DNA of 64,000 bases from Burkholderia mayonis (GCF_001523745.2 NZ_CP013387.1:1736001-1800000); one strand, 5' to 3'. Numbered from the stretch's first letter, positions 44,704 to 54,624 are shown. Notes: generated by a model from the sequence alone, not told the origin. Numbers and translations are program-made.

Positions 44704-44880
44704 CTTTTCACCCCAATCAATCTATCAAATAACATTCTATATTCTCACATAATGATTCGCACAGTGCAAAGAATGTGCGCTGGTGCCGCGGCGTTCGAAC
44801 CGGACCGTTAAGCATGCCTTAAGCGCATACTCGTCATAGTAGCGGCAAGCGAATTCGGAAGCCGCACCGGCAAGAAAGAT

Positions 44881-45018
44881 ATGAAACGCATTCTCATTTT
44901 CCTGCTCTGTCTCAGTACGCTTTTCGCGGCGAGCGGATGTGCGTCCCAGCAGACCGTCGCCGACGCACATGTCCACACCCCTCACCCCGCGCACATGGGC
45001 CGGCCGAATTGGCTTTGA
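44881..45018 (+). CDS. 45-residue lipoprotein
   Basis: The protein starts MKRILIFLLCLSTLFAASGC, a perfect lipobox (AASGC), followed by a His-rich mature part (HVHTPHPAHMG) ending NWL. AAGAAAG precedes the ATG. The mature part is only 26 residues, so it is probably a structural or entericidin-like envelope peptide or a metal-binding scrap. Confidence 0.7.
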   Translation: MKRILIFLLCLSTLFAASGCASQQTVADAHVHTPHPAHMGRPNWL

Positions 45019-45179
45019 GCCGCCCGCTGCACAGCGCGAACCGATCATTCGGCTCGTCGCCGCCACGACCTTAAGATTTCCATAAGAATCGCGCGCGATA
45101 ATCGGTCCGGCCCGGCAACGCACGACACGTCGGCCGGCTGATCCCTACGAACGGCTTTCCCCACAGGACGATTCGCGCG

Positions 45180-45713
45180 ATGACACGCTCCACCCGAACC
45201 CCAGATCGTTACGACCCGCTCAGCCGCCTCCTGCACTGGAGCGTCGCCGCGCTCGTGCTCGCCCAATTCGTGCTCGGCTGGACGATGCCGGACGTGCATG
45301 GCACGACGCCGCCCGCCGGCCTCGTCGCATGGCACGTCGCGCTCGGCACCGCGCTGATCGCCGCCATCGCGGCACGCATACTGTGGTCGCTCATGCGCCG
45401 CAGTCCGCCCGCGCATCGGCAGAGCGCGCTTCTCTCGTTCACCGCGAGCGCGGTTCACAAGCTGCTGTATGTCGCGCTGATCGCCGTGCCGCTGCTCGGC
45501 TGGCTGAACGCGAACGGCCGCACGTGGCAACTGAAGCTCGCGGGCGTCGTGCCGCTTCCGACCATTGCCGCACCGCACTCGCTCGGCGCGTCGATCGGCG
45601 AATGGCACAGCCTGTCGGCGACGCTCTTCATCGTGCTGATCGGCATGCACGCGCTCGCGGCGCTCGTGCATCGCTTCGTGATGAAGGATGGCGCGTTCGA
45701 ACGGATGATCTGA
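45180..45713 (+). CDS. Cytochrome b561-type membrane protein
   Basis: The 177-residue protein has four transmembrane segments. The pattern RYDPLSRLLHWSVAALVLAQ (His ligand), VAWHVALGT, VHKLLYVALIAVPLLGWL and GMHALAALVHRF supplies the haem-ligand His residues. It transfers electrons from ubiquinol in the inner membrane. Confidence 0.85.
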   Translation: MTRSTRTPDRYDPLSRLLHWSVAALVLAQFVLGWTMPDVHGTTPPAGLVAWHVALGTALIAAIAARILWSLMRRSPPAHRQSALLSFTASAVHKLLYVALIAVPLLGWLNANGRTWQLKLAGVVPLPTIAAPHSLGASIGEWHSLSATLFIVLIGMHALAALVHRFVMKDGAFERMI

Positions 45714-45853
45714 TTGAAAGGCGCGCGCGGCGATCGATTGCACGTCGGTCGCCCCACGCGCAACGACCACGCAGAGTGATGTCGTTGCGATGAGGACTTG
45801 CTGGTTGCATGGCCATGGCCGGCCCAGTCTTCGCCGCTTGCATCGCTCTCTTC

Positions 45854-45880
45854 GACCCGGTTCTGAACCGGGTCTTTTTT
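45854..45880 (+). terminator. Strong rho-independent terminator
   Basis: GACCCGGTTC / GAACCGGGTC forms a near-perfect 10-bp stem with a tiny loop, followed by TTTTTT. It lies 140 nt after cytochrome b561, on the plus strand. The 140-nt leader before it has no gene, so it may serve that operon or an unrecognised small RNA. Confidence 0.85.
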
Positions 45881-46001
45881 CGTATGACGAAATAAATGCA
45901 GACCGGGATTTCGGCCGTTCGACGACGCGGCAGCCGAATCGTTCGAGTCGGTCGAGTCGTGCGAATCGACCGATCCAGCCCTGCGGCGAAGTGAAGCCGG
46001 C

Positions 46002-46830
46002 TTATGCGCGTCGCGCGGCCAGCCGCCGCACGACGTCGATCATCGCATCGACTTCGTCGCACGTGTTGTAGAACACGAACGACGGACGCACGCTGGCTTC
46101 GAGTCCGAAACGGCGCAAGATCGGCTGCGCGCAGTGATGTCCGGAGCGCACCGCGATGCCGTGCTCGTTCAGCGCCTGCCCGACCTCTTCCGTCTCATAG
46201 CCCTTCAGCACGAACGACAGCACGCTCGCCTTGTCGCGCGCGGTTCCGACGAGCCGCACGCCCGGCACCGGCGCGTACACGCTCGTTGCGTACGCGAGCA
46301 GATCGTACTCGTAACGCGCGATGTTCTCGATGCCGATCCGCGTCACGTAGTCGAGCGCCGCGCCGAGTCCGACCGCGTCGGCGATGTTGCCCGTCCCCGC
46401 CTCGAAACGGTTCGGCGGCGGCGGAACACGGTGCGCTCGAACGTCACGTCGGCGATCATGTTGCCGCCGCCCTGCCACGGCGGCATGGCGTCGAGCAGCG
46501 CACGCTTGCCGTACACGACGCCGATGCCCGTCGGCCCGTAGATCTTGTGCCCGGAAAACACGAAGAAATCGGCGGCGAGCGCCTGCCACGGCACGATGTT
46601 CGCGTGATGCTCGAGATGCGACACGACGATCTCATCGCCTTCTCCGACGTTCTGGACTCCCCAAGTTTTTGCGATCAGATTGATCGCTTCCTTCGTGCCG
46701 CGCATGAACACGATCTCGTCCGGCGACGCCGCGCCGATGAAGCGCTGCACGGTCGCGCGCGCGTGCTCGTATGCATTCGTCGCGCGACCCGCGAGCGTAT
46801 GCGCGGCGCGGTGGATGTTCGAGTTCTCGT
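46002..46830 (-). pseudogene. Decayed group II cysteine desulfurase (SufS/CsdA-like)
   Basis: Homology begins at HENSNIHRAAHTLAGRA, so the N-terminal roughly 50 residues are missing. EIVFMRGTKEAINLIAKTWG and LEHHANIVPWQ are intact. The next residues jump to DFFVFSGHKIYGPTG, which skips roughly 80-90 residues including the PLP-binding Asp/Gln region. A frameshift near 46430 moves the reading frame from VTFERTVF to PPPNRFEAGTGNIADAVGLG. The end (SGHHCAQPILRRFG, with the active Cys) is intact. At least three lesions make it inactive. Confidence 0.85.
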
Positions 46831-47340
46831 GCACGTGGCCTCGGCCTGCGCGGAAACGTCGCGCCGGACCTTGTAGCTCAACTCGAGCCGTGCCTGCGCG
46901 AGGAGCGCGTGCAGACGCCGGCCGTTGGTCGCGCCGCGATGGCCGGCGTCGTCGAGATCGCCTTCGAAGCCTTCGAGGACGTTGAAAACCTGCGTAAAGC
47001 CCGCCTTGTCCGCAGCTTCGGCGGCAAGCGCCGAGCGGTTGCCGCTGCGGCACAACAGCAGCACGACCGCATCCTTGCCCCGCTTCGCTTCGAGCTCGCG
47101 CACGAAGCGCGGATTGCGCGTCAGGCTCGTGCCTGCCGCCCACACCACGTGCAAATTCTCGGGCACGTGGCCGACGAATGTACGCTCCTCGGCCGTGCGC
47201 ACGTCGACGAGCAGCGCGTCGCCGGCCTCGACGAGCGCCCAGGCATCCTGCGGCGTCACGCCGCCCGCGTACGGTGAGCCCGCCGAGCGCGCGGCTTCGA
47301 GCACTGCATGAGTGGAGCGTGCTTCGAGTTCAACTGTCAT
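46675..47340 (-). pseudogene. Rhodanese-like domain in front of the cysteine desulfurase remnant
   Basis: The start MTVELEARSTHAVLEAARSA is followed by a rhodanese domain with ALLVDVRTAEE, VLLLCRSGNRS (active Cys loop), and FNVLEGFEGDLDDAGHRG at its end. After about residue 145 the frame runs antisense-like through the desulfurase remnant without homology. The domain itself looks intact and might still be expressed, but its usual partner gene is broken. Confidence 0.75.
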
Positions 47341-47714
47341 GGCATCTCGTGATGGATATCGCGCATCGTGCGCGAGACATGGGCCCGGCTCGACGGCGAG
47401 CGCCGTCTATAGCCACTAGAGATCCATTATGGAAGAGGCGCCGCAAAAGCCGAACCCATTATTTTTTCATTTCGAAATGAGACCGCGCATGAGGGCGATA
47501 GTCAGGAAGGCGAATGGGTCCGGGCGGGACGCGAAGCGCGCACGCCGCCGCCATTCAGAGCGTTCATGTATGACGAAATCGTGTGTAAGGCGCAAGCATC
47601 GCCTCACGGCGAACCTCGATAAAGGACAGCCGAGCATCGATCGCTTCAGAATCGACGCGCGAGCAAACCTCGGCTTACGCTACCATTACGCACAATATCT
47701 CTCGTGAATTCTCC
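47341..47714. other. Intergenic region
   Basis: No gene, repeat or terminator is recognised in this moderately AT-richer stretch. It should hold the prolyl oligopeptidase promoter. Confidence 0.4.
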
Positions 47715-49811
47715 ATGCCACATGCTTTCTGGCCCGAACAGGCCGATCCGTATCTCTTCCTCGAAGAACTGGACAATCCCGCGAGCGCCGACTGGGTCGA
47801 CGCACAGAATGCCCGCACGCGCGACGCTCGATGGCTGAACGACGCGCGCTATCGCGAGCTGGTCAACCGCTTCACGAAAGCGCTGCTGCCGCGCGAACGG
47901 CCGGTGATCCCGCAGCGCTGGCAGCACTGGGCCTACGACGTATGGCAGGACGAGCGCCATCCGAAAGGCCTGTGGCGTCGCACGTCGTGGGCGAGCTGGC
48001 GCAGCGGCCGCCCCGAGTGGCAGACGCTTATCGATCTCGATGCGCTCGGCGAAGCGGAAGGCGTTCAATGGGTGTTCGACGATCAGCTCATCCTCGATCC
48101 GGACGGCGACCGCGCGCTGATCGTGCTGTCCGACAGCGGCGCCGATGCGGTCGTCGTGCGCGAGTTCGACATCGAACAATGCCAGTTCGTCGACGACGGC
48201 TTCGCGATCGAAGCGGCCGGCAAGCATTCGATCGAATGGATCGATCGCGACACTCTCTATGTCGACTGGGACAACGGCGGCGCGACCGTCACGCGTTCCG
48301 GCTATCCGCGCGAAGTCAGGCGCTGGACGCGCGGCACGCCGCTATCCGATGCGCCCGTCGTGTTTCGCGGCGCGCGCGGCGACATCGCCGTCGACGCGCA
48401 ATATGATTCGATCGATCGGCATCATGCAATCGAGCAGGCGATCAACTTCTATGACGCGAACACGTATCGCCTCGACGAAAACGGCGCGTGGATTCGCTAC
48501 GACGTGCCGGCGCACGTCGAGGTCGGCGACTGGAGCGGATGGCTGCTGCTCCAGCCGATGCTCGACTGGAATTGCGATGGCGCTCGCTATGCGAGCGGCA
48601 GCCTTCTCGCGATCCGCGAAGATGCATTCGTCGCCGGCGACCGCGCGTTCGCGACGCTGTTCGAGCCGAACGATCGCACGTCTGCCTGCGGCTGGACGCA
48701 TACCCGCCATTTTCTGCTGGTGTCGTGGCTCGACGACGTGCTCACACGCACGATGCTCTGGCAGCCCGAGCGGCAAGTCGATGGCGCATGGAGCTGGCGT
48801 GCGCGACCGTTCCCGGCGCGCGGACTCGCGCAAGTCAACGTGTCGCCGGTCGAACCGACGTTCGACGACGAAGTGTACGTAAGCGTCGACGATTACCTGA
48901 CGCCGCCCGAGTATTCGCTTGCCGACCTCGCGGCCGACGACCTGTCAGCGTGGACGCTCCTCGATCGCTGGCCGACGCAATTCGACGCCGCCGCGCTGAC
49001 GGTGCGGCGCGAACATGCGCGCTCGCGCGACGGCACGCTGGTGCCCTATACGCTGGTCGGCCCGCGCGACGCGTTGGACGATGCAGAGCGATCACCCCGT
49101 CCGTGCTTGTTGAACGGCTATGGCGGCTTCGCGATTCCGCTCACGCCGAACTACGATCCGCTGCTCGGCATCGGCTGGCTTGAAAAAGGCGGCATCGCGG
49201 TCTTCGCCCATATTCGCGGCGGCGGCGAGTTCGGCACGCAATGGCACGAAGCCGCGCGGCAAGCGGACCGTCAACGTTCGTTCGACGATTTCATCGCCGT
49301 CGCCGAAAAGCTCGTTGCCGACGGCGTGACGACTGCCGCGCAACTCGGCATCCGCGGCGGCAGCAACGGCGGACTGCTGGTCGCGGCATGCATGATCCAG
49401 CGCCCGGACCTGTTCGGCGCAGTGGTCAGCGAAGTACCGCTGCTCGACATGCAACGCTACCCGCTGCTGCACGCGGGCGCGTCGTGGCTCGACGAATTTG
49501 GCGATCCTGACGATCCGGCACATGCGAAGACACTCGCGTCTTATTCGCCGTATCACCAGGTGACGCGCGACGTTGCCTATCCGCCGGCACTCTTCACGAC
49601 GTCGACGAGCGACGATCGCGTGCATCCCGCGCATGCCCGAAAGATGGTGGCGCGCATGCAGGCACAGGGGCATCGGAACGCATGGCTGCTCGAGAAAACC
49701 GATGGCGGTCACGGCAGCGCCGACGCAATCGACACGGCCAAACACGAGGCGATCGGGTATGTGTTCCTGTGGAGTCATTTGTCGCGCGGCGCGGGCGACG
49801 CACGCGAGTAA
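47715..49811 (+). CDS. Prolyl oligopeptidase family protein (S9A)
   Basis: The 698-residue protein starts MPHAFWPEQADPYLFLEELD, typical of the S9A N-terminal domain. A beta-propeller follows. The C-terminal hydrolase domain shows GIRGGSNGGLL (Ser nucleophile), TSDDRVHP (Asp) and DGGHGS (His). HIRGGGEFG upstream is the oxyanion-region motif. It cleaves short proline-containing peptides; no signal peptide is visible. Confidence 0.92.
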   Translation: MPHAFWPEQADPYLFLEELDNPASADWVDAQNARTRDARWLNDARYRELVNRFTKALLPRERPVIPQRWQHWAYDVWQDERHPKGLWRRTSWASWRSGRPEWQTLIDLDALGEAEGVQWVFDDQLILDPDGDRALIVLSDSGADAVVVREFDIEQCQFVDDGFAIEAAGKHSIEWIDRDTLYVDWDNGGATVTRSGYPREVRRWTRGTPLSDAPVVFRGARGDIAVDAQYDSIDRHHAIEQAINFYDANTYRLDENGAWIRYDVPAHVEVGDWSGWLLLQPMLDWNCDGARYASGSLLAIREDAFVAGDRAFATLFEPNDRTSACGWTHTRHFLLVSWLDDVLTRTMLWQPERQVDGAWSWRARPFPARGLAQVNVSPVEPTFDDEVYVSVDDYLTPPEYSLADLAADDLSAWTLLDRWPTQFDAAALTVRREHARSRDGTLVPYTLVGPRDALDDAERSPRPCLLNGYGGFAIPLTPNYDPLLGIGWLEKGGIAVFAHIRGGGEFGTQWHEAARQADRQRSFDDFIAVAEKLVADGVTTAAQLGIRGGSNGGLLVAACMIQRPDLFGAVVSEVPLLDMQRYPLLHAGASWLDEFGDPDDPAHAKTLASYSPYHQVTRDVAYPPALFTTSTSDDRVHPAHARKMVARMQAQGHRNAWLLEKTDGGHGSADAIDTAKHEAIGYVFLWSHLSRGAGDARE

Positions 49812-50324
49812 GTCGCCGTGATAAGACGGGCGGATGCGTGATATCCGCCCGTCTCGCGCTCATCGTGAAGGGTAGCTCAAGGTTGTCGCCCGCACGCAGA
49901 AGTCTTGCCGATACGAACGAAATTCCGCCGCTCGTCGCTCGTCCCTGTTTGCGGGAATCGCCGCTTTATCGCGCACTTCGCTGCGTTGTTCGCGAAACGC
50001 ACTCGTCGATCGCGGCTAGGGACATTATCGTTGCGGACCTGCATCGGCAAGTCACGCGATCGCACTCGACGAGAATCTCGTCGTGATGAACTACTCGCTC
50101 TGTCGGCGGAGAGGGAGATGCCGCAGTGCGGAAGACGAGCGATACAGGCACGCTTCGCTCGTCTTCCGCATCGAGATCGTGTGACATGACGCCGCTCATT
50201 CGATCGCGTCGCGTCGTCCGCCCATCCTGGAAGCGCGCCGATTCGGCGGAATCATGCGTATCACGGCGATGGGCCCGACGCGCATCCATCGCTCGCCCGA
50301 TCGATCGACGCCCGCAACGCCGGT
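49812..50324. other. Gap of about 510 nt with a long hairpin
   Basis: Apart from the inverted repeat at 50127-50170, no gene is supported. Small frames such as 49905-50189 lack any domain. It lies between the prolyl oligopeptidase and the end of the rhamnolipid operon. Confidence 0.5.
50127..50170. repeat. 15-bp perfect inverted repeat
   Basis: TGCGGAAGACGAGCG (50127-50141) is exactly mirrored by CGCTCGTCTTCCGCA (50156-50170) with a 14-nt loop. No T tract follows on either strand. It lies about 155 nt after the rhamnolipid operon's last gene. It could be a rho-dependent or bidirectional terminator or a relic of a mobile element end. Confidence 0.85.
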
Positions 50325-51827
50325 TCACCTCCCCCCGTCATTCGCCCGAATCACCGCCTCGGCCGCCGCATCGGCATCGCCCGCATAGCCGTCGTGCACC
50401 CGCGTGCGCAGCCCCGGCAGCGGCGCTTCGCCGTCGAGCAGATGGCCGCCGCGTTCCTTCGTCTGAACCGTCGCCCGCATCGACAGCCCCACCCGCAGCG
50501 GATGCGCCGTCAATTCCGACGGCTCCAGCGAGATCACCACCGGCACCCGCTGCACCACCTTGATCCAGTTCCCCGCCGCGTTCTGCGACGGCAGCATCGA
50601 GAACGCGCTCCCCGTCCCCGCCGAGAAGCCCTCCACCCGCCCCCGATACGTCACCCGCGAGCCGTACAGATCCGACTCCAGCCGCACCGGCTGGCCAACC
50701 CGCATGTGGCGGATCTGCCCTTCCTTGAAGTTCGCCTCCACCCACACCTGCCGCAACTGCACCACCGACATCAGCGGCACGCCCGGCCCCACCTGCTGGC
50801 CGATCTGCACCGTCCGCTGACCCACCGTGCCGTCCACCGGCGACACGATCGTCGTCCGCTTCAGATTCCGGTACGCAAGCCTGAACTGCGCGGCCGCCTG
50901 CTGCACCGACGGGTTCTGCTCCACCGGCCGCTCGCTGCCCAGCGCGCGCGCCGCGTCCAGTTGCGCCTGCGCGCCCGCCAGCGCCGCCTGCGCGTTCGCC
51001 AGGTTCGACTTCGCCCGCGCCAGCTCCTCCGGCGCCACCACCTCCACCGACGCCCCCGCCCGCGCGCGATACGCCTGCTGCGCGAGCTTCAGGTCCGCCT
51101 CGCGCGCCTTCACCGTCTCCTCGTACATCCCCATCGAGATCCGCGTGTTCGCGACCTGCCGCACCGCCTGCGCGAGCTGCGCCTGCGCCTGCGCGAACGC
51201 CGCCGACGCGTCCGCGTCGTCCAGCTTCGCCAGCACCTGCCCCGCCTTCACCTGCTGCGTGTCGGTCACCAGGATGTCGGTCACCGTCCCCTGGATCTGC
51301 GCGGCAATCTGCACGATGTTGCCGGCGACGTACGCGTCGTCGGTCTCCTCGCTGTAGCGGCTGACGAGGAACCAGTAGAGCCCCGCCGCCAGCGCCAGGA
51401 TCGCCAGCAGTCCGAAGAACAGCGTGAAGCGGCGGCGGCGCGTCGCGCGGCGGGCGGCCAGGAGCGCGGCGTCTCCGGGGCGGGCGGGCGCGCCGTCCGT
51501 GGCCGGATGCTTCGCGGACGAGCCGTCGGCGCTCGCCGTGTCGTTTGGCGTCTTCGCGCGCAGCGTGTCGGTGGCGGTGTCGTTCAAGGTCTTGGCGTGC
51601 GTCGGTGGCGTGGCGCCATGGGGCGGCGGCGCAGCGTGCTCAGCGTGCTCAGCGTGCTCGGCGTCGACGGCGGTCTTGTCCGACGCGCTGGCATGCGCGA
51701 CGGCGGTATCGTTCGAATCTCTCGTATACACAATGGTGATGGCGTTGGATGCGTTCGTGTTGGATGGGTTCGGGTGAGCGGCATGCTTGCCCATGTCGGC
51801 GGGGTCATCGGCGGGGTCGTCGTGCAT
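50325..51827 (-). CDS. Membrane fusion protein of a tripartite efflux system (EmrA-like)
   Basis: The 500-residue protein has a long Ala/Asp/His/Pro-rich N-terminal cytoplasmic stretch of about 130 residues. One transmembrane helix (FTLFFGLLAILALAAGLYW) follows, then the HlyD domain (DDAYVAGNIVQIAAQIQGTV, a coiled-coil Gln/Ala-rich hairpin, SPVDGTVGQRTVQIGQQV). It bridges inner and outer membrane parts. It is the last gene of the rhamnolipid operon and probably exports rhamnolipid. The N-terminal stretch is atypically long. Confidence 0.9.
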   Translation of the reverse strand: MHDDPADDPADMGKHAAHPNPSNTNASNAITIVYTRDSNDTAVAHASASDKTAVDAEHAEHAEHAAPPPHGATPPTHAKTLNDTATDTLRAKTPNDTASADGSSAKHPATDGAPARPGDAALLAARRATRRRRFTLFFGLLAILALAAGLYWFLVSRYSEETDDAYVAGNIVQIAAQIQGTVTDILVTDTQQVKAGQVLAKLDDADASAAFAQAQAQLAQAVRQVANTRISMGMYEETVKAREADLKLAQQAYRARAGASVEVVAPEELARAKSNLANAQAALAGAQAQLDAARALGSERPVEQNPSVQQAAAQFRLAYRNLKRTTIVSPVDGTVGQRTVQIGQQVGPGVPLMSVVQLRQVWVEANFKEGQIRHMRVGQPVRLESDLYGSRVTYRGRVEGFSAGTGSAFSMLPSQNAAGNWIKVVQRVPVVISLEPSELTAHPLRVGLSMRATVQTKERGGHLLDGEAPLPGLRTRVHDGYAGDADAAAEAVIRANDGGR

Positions 51828-51839
51828 GCGCTCGGTCGA

Positions 51840-53393
51840 TCAATCGTGCGCCGGCTCGGCCGGCCGCGACGCCGCCGCGAACGGCTTGCCCGCCTGCGCG
51901 AGCGGCGCGCCGCTCGCCTGCCGTCCGTCGAAGCCGCCGCCCAGCGCACCAATCAGCCCCACCCGCAGCGTCCGCCGACGCGCCTGCAGCTCGATCGCGT
52001 GCGCCCGCTCGTCCAGCAGCGTCAGCCGCGCCAGGTTCACGTCCTTCTGCATCCCCATCCCCCGCCGGTGCCGGTCCTCCGCCAGCGCCACCATCCGCTG
52101 CGCCGACCGCACCGCCTGCTGCTGTTCCTTCAGCAGCGCATCGACCGTCGACAGCGACGTCAGTTGCCGCGCCACCTCGCCCAGCGCCCCATCCACCGTC
52201 TGGTTGTACAGCGCCAGCGCCACGTCCGCGTTCGCCACGTCGCCCCCCAGCTTCGCCTTCAGCCGGCTGCGATCGAAGACCGGCAGCGACAGCGCCGGCC
52301 CGATCGAGCCGCCCAGCGCATCCCGCGAGAACAGCGACGCCGGCGTCAGCGCGAACAGTCCGCCCAGCGCCGCCAGGTTCACGTCCGGGTAGAACGACGC
52401 GCGCGTGCCGTCGATCGCCGCGTACGCCGATTCCACCCGCAGCCGCGCCGCGACGATGTCCGGCCGCCGCCCCAGCAGCGCCGCCGGCAGCCGCGCCGGC
52501 AGCGGTGCGTCGGCGAGCGGCGCGAGCTTCGGCCGCGCGAGCGACAGCCCACGCTCCGGCCCCCGGCCCGTCAGCACCCCCAGTTGCAGCTTCAGCAACT
52601 GGATCTGCTCGTCGGTCAGCGCGATCTGCTCGAGCAGCTTGCTGCGCTTGAGCGCCGCGTCGTCCGCGTCGTAGCCGTTGTCGATCCCGCGCGCCGCGCG
52701 CTCGCGCAGCACCGTCTCGACCTGCTCGCTCGACCGGCGCTTCTGCTGCAGCAGGTCGCGCAGCGCGCAGGCCCGGTCCAGCTCGCCGTACAGCGTCACC
52801 ACCGCCACCGACAGCGTGAGCCGCGCCTGCTCCGCGTCGACCCGCGCCGCGTCGCGCATCGACATCAAGCCGCGCGTCGCCGCCGCGTTCTTGCCCCACA
52901 GGTCCAACTGGTAGTTCAGCCCGACGAACAGCGACGATGACGACATCACCGATTCGCCGACGAGCGGCACCGACACCGGAAAGCCGTTCACCACCGTGTT
53001 CACGGTGCCGCCCGAGCGCGGCAGGTGCGCCTTGCTCAGCGACGCGCCCGCCGTCGCCGTCAGGCCCGTCAGCGACTCGAACTGCTGCAGTTGCGACTGC
53101 GCGACGCCGATCCGCGCCTGCGCGGCCTGCAGCGTCGGGTTGCGCTGCAGCGCTTCGCCGACCAGCGTGTCGAGCTGCGGATCGCCGAACTGCCCGACCC
53201 AGTCGGGGCTCGGCCACGCGCCGTGCGTGGCGCCGCCCGTCGTCCGCGCGAGCGCGTCGTCGTCCGGCTCGCGCGGCGCGAGCGCCGGCTTGAAGCCCGA
53301 CGGCACGCAGCCGGCGAGCGTCCATGCGAGTGCCGCGAGCGCGAGCCAGCTCGCCGCGCGTCCGACTGTCGTTCTCTTTGCGTCCTGATTCAT
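51840..53393 (-). CDS. Outer-membrane efflux lipoprotein (NodT/OprM family)
   Basis: The 517-residue protein starts at ATG 53393 (MNQDAKRT), with a signal and lipobox TLAGCVPSG. The frame from 53456 is longer but unsupported. DPQLDTLVGEALQRNPTLQA, LSKAHLPRSGG and QLDLWGKN are typical of RND/MFS outer-membrane channels. It forms the outer-membrane exit for the EmrA/MFS pair. It lies 12 nt upstream of the EmrA-like gene. Confidence 0.9.
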   Translation of the reverse strand: MNQDAKRTTVGRAASWLALAALAWTLAGCVPSGFKPALAPREPDDDALARTTGGATHGAWPSPDWVGQFGDPQLDTLVGEALQRNPTLQAAQARIGVAQSQLQQFESLTGLTATAGASLSKAHLPRSGGTVNTVVNGFPVSVPLVGESVMSSSSLFVGLNYQLDLWGKNAAATRGLMSMRDAARVDAEQARLTLSVAVVTLYGELDRACALRDLLQQKRRSSEQVETVLRERAARGIDNGYDADDAALKRSKLLEQIALTDEQIQLLKLQLGVLTGRGPERGLSLARPKLAPLADAPLPARLPAALLGRRPDIVAARLRVESAYAAIDGTRASFYPDVNLAALGGLFALTPASLFSRDALGGSIGPALSLPVFDRSRLKAKLGGDVANADVALALYNQTVDGALGEVARQLTSLSTVDALLKEQQQAVRSAQRMVALAEDRHRRGMGMQKDVNLARLTLLDERAHAIELQARRRTLRVGLIGALGGGFDGRQASGAPLAQAGKPFAAASRPAEPAHD

Positions 53394-53510
53394 CCGCGTC
53401 GGGTGTCCTTCGTGCGCGCCGGGTCGTTGGTCATGGTGTAACGTCGAATGCGTCAAGTTCGACAGATCTTCCGCCTACGGTCTGGTTGCGTCGGCAAGCT
53501 GATTCCGGTG

Positions 53511-54554
53511 TTATCTCGCGGCGATCTCGCCATCGTGACTCAAATCGTCTGACATCGCGTCGCGGCGAGGTTCGTTCGGGATGCTTGACGATTCCGGTTG
53601 CCCCGTGCTGCGTTGCTGCACGCTCGCCCAAGCCGCCCCGCGCGAGCGCGCTGCGTCGATCGCCCCCAGGCGACCGAACAATCCGTCGAGCACGCCCAGC
53701 GCGATCCCGCGCAGCTTCGCCCCCTTCTCCCGCTCGCACAGCACCACCTGGATCACCTGCCACACCGTCAGCAGATTCGGCACCAGCGCGACCGGGAACC
53801 GCAAGCCGTACTGCAGCCCCACCTGCATCGCGTTGCGCGCGCTGTAATATCGCCGCTGCCACGAATGGTGCATCGCGCTCAGCTCGAACGGCCCCACCCG
53901 GTGCCGCCGGCGCGCGCCGATCCGGTGCGTCAGCACGAGCGACGGCACCACGTACAGCGGCACGTTGCGCGCCAGCGCCCGCAGGCAATACTCCGTGTCG
54001 ACGTGGTCGATGAACAGCGCCTCGTCGAACCGCCCCAGCTCCGTATAGGCCGCCCGCGAGATCACGCTGCCCGACGAGATCAGGAACGCGCAGCGCTGCG
54101 GCGCCGTCTCGCCTTCCACCCGCACCCGATGCACCGTCACGCCGCTCGTCATCAGCTCCGGCAGGAACCGTTGATCGTTCGCGTCGTAGATCCGCGGCCC
54201 CGCGATGAACGCGCCCGCGCCCAGCCGCGCGCACGCGTCGCGCATCTGCGCCAGGAACGTCGCCGGCACCGTCGAATCCTGGTCGAACAGCGCGACCGCG
54301 TCGATGCCCTGCGCGAACAGCGCCGACAGCCCCGCGTTGTACGCGCCCGCCACCCCGCCACGGTTGCCGTGGCGCCGCCACACGACGTTCGCCCGCGACG
54401 CCAGCGCGCGCACCCGCTCGCGCGCCGACGGGTGCGCCTGCGGCGTGTTGTCGACCACCACGAGCGCGTCGCTGTCGCGCGCGAGCGCCTCCAGCCCCGA
54501 CAGCTGCTCGTCCGTCGGGTAATACAGAATCACCAGCGCACCCAAGGTCGTCAT
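53511..54554 (-). CDS. rhlC: Rhamnosyltransferase 2 (adds second rhamnose)
   Basis: The 347-residue family-2 glycosyltransferase starts MTTLGALVILYYPTDEQLSG. It has VVVDNTP, the ALFDQDSTVP motif (DxD-like) and FLISSGSVISRAAY, with FIDHVDTEYCLRA near the acceptor site. It converts mono-rhamnolipid to di-rhamnolipid with dTDP-L-rhamnose. It lies in the same operon as rhlA and rhlB, as known for the B. thailandensis/pseudomallei group. Confidence 0.9.
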   Translation of the reverse strand: MTTLGALVILYYPTDEQLSGLEALARDSDALVVVDNTPQAHPSARERVRALASRANVVWRRHGNRGGVAGAYNAGLSALFAQGIDAVALFDQDSTVPATFLAQMRDACARLGAGAFIAGPRIYDANDQRFLPELMTSGVTVHRVRVEGETAPQRCAFLISSGSVISRAAYTELGRFDEALFIDHVDTEYCLRALARNVPLYVVPSLVLTHRIGARRRHRVGPFELSAMHHSWQRRYYSARNAMQVGLQYGLRFPVALVPNLLTVWQVIQVVLCEREKGAKLRGIALGVLDGLFGRLGAIDAARSRGAAWASVQQRSTGQPESSSIPNEPRRDAMSDDLSHDGEIAAR

Positions 54555-54624
54555 CGTGCTTCCTTCGTTGTCGCTTCGTCGCCGCTTCGATGCCTCAAGT
54601 CGTCAGGACTTCGACGCATCGCCC

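Noticed and set aside
50394..52940. Plus-strand open frame of 848 codons opposite the efflux genes
   Set aside because: Antisense shadow of the EmrA-like and NodT-like genes; His/Arg/Gln-rich low complexity typical of reversed high-GC coding DNA.
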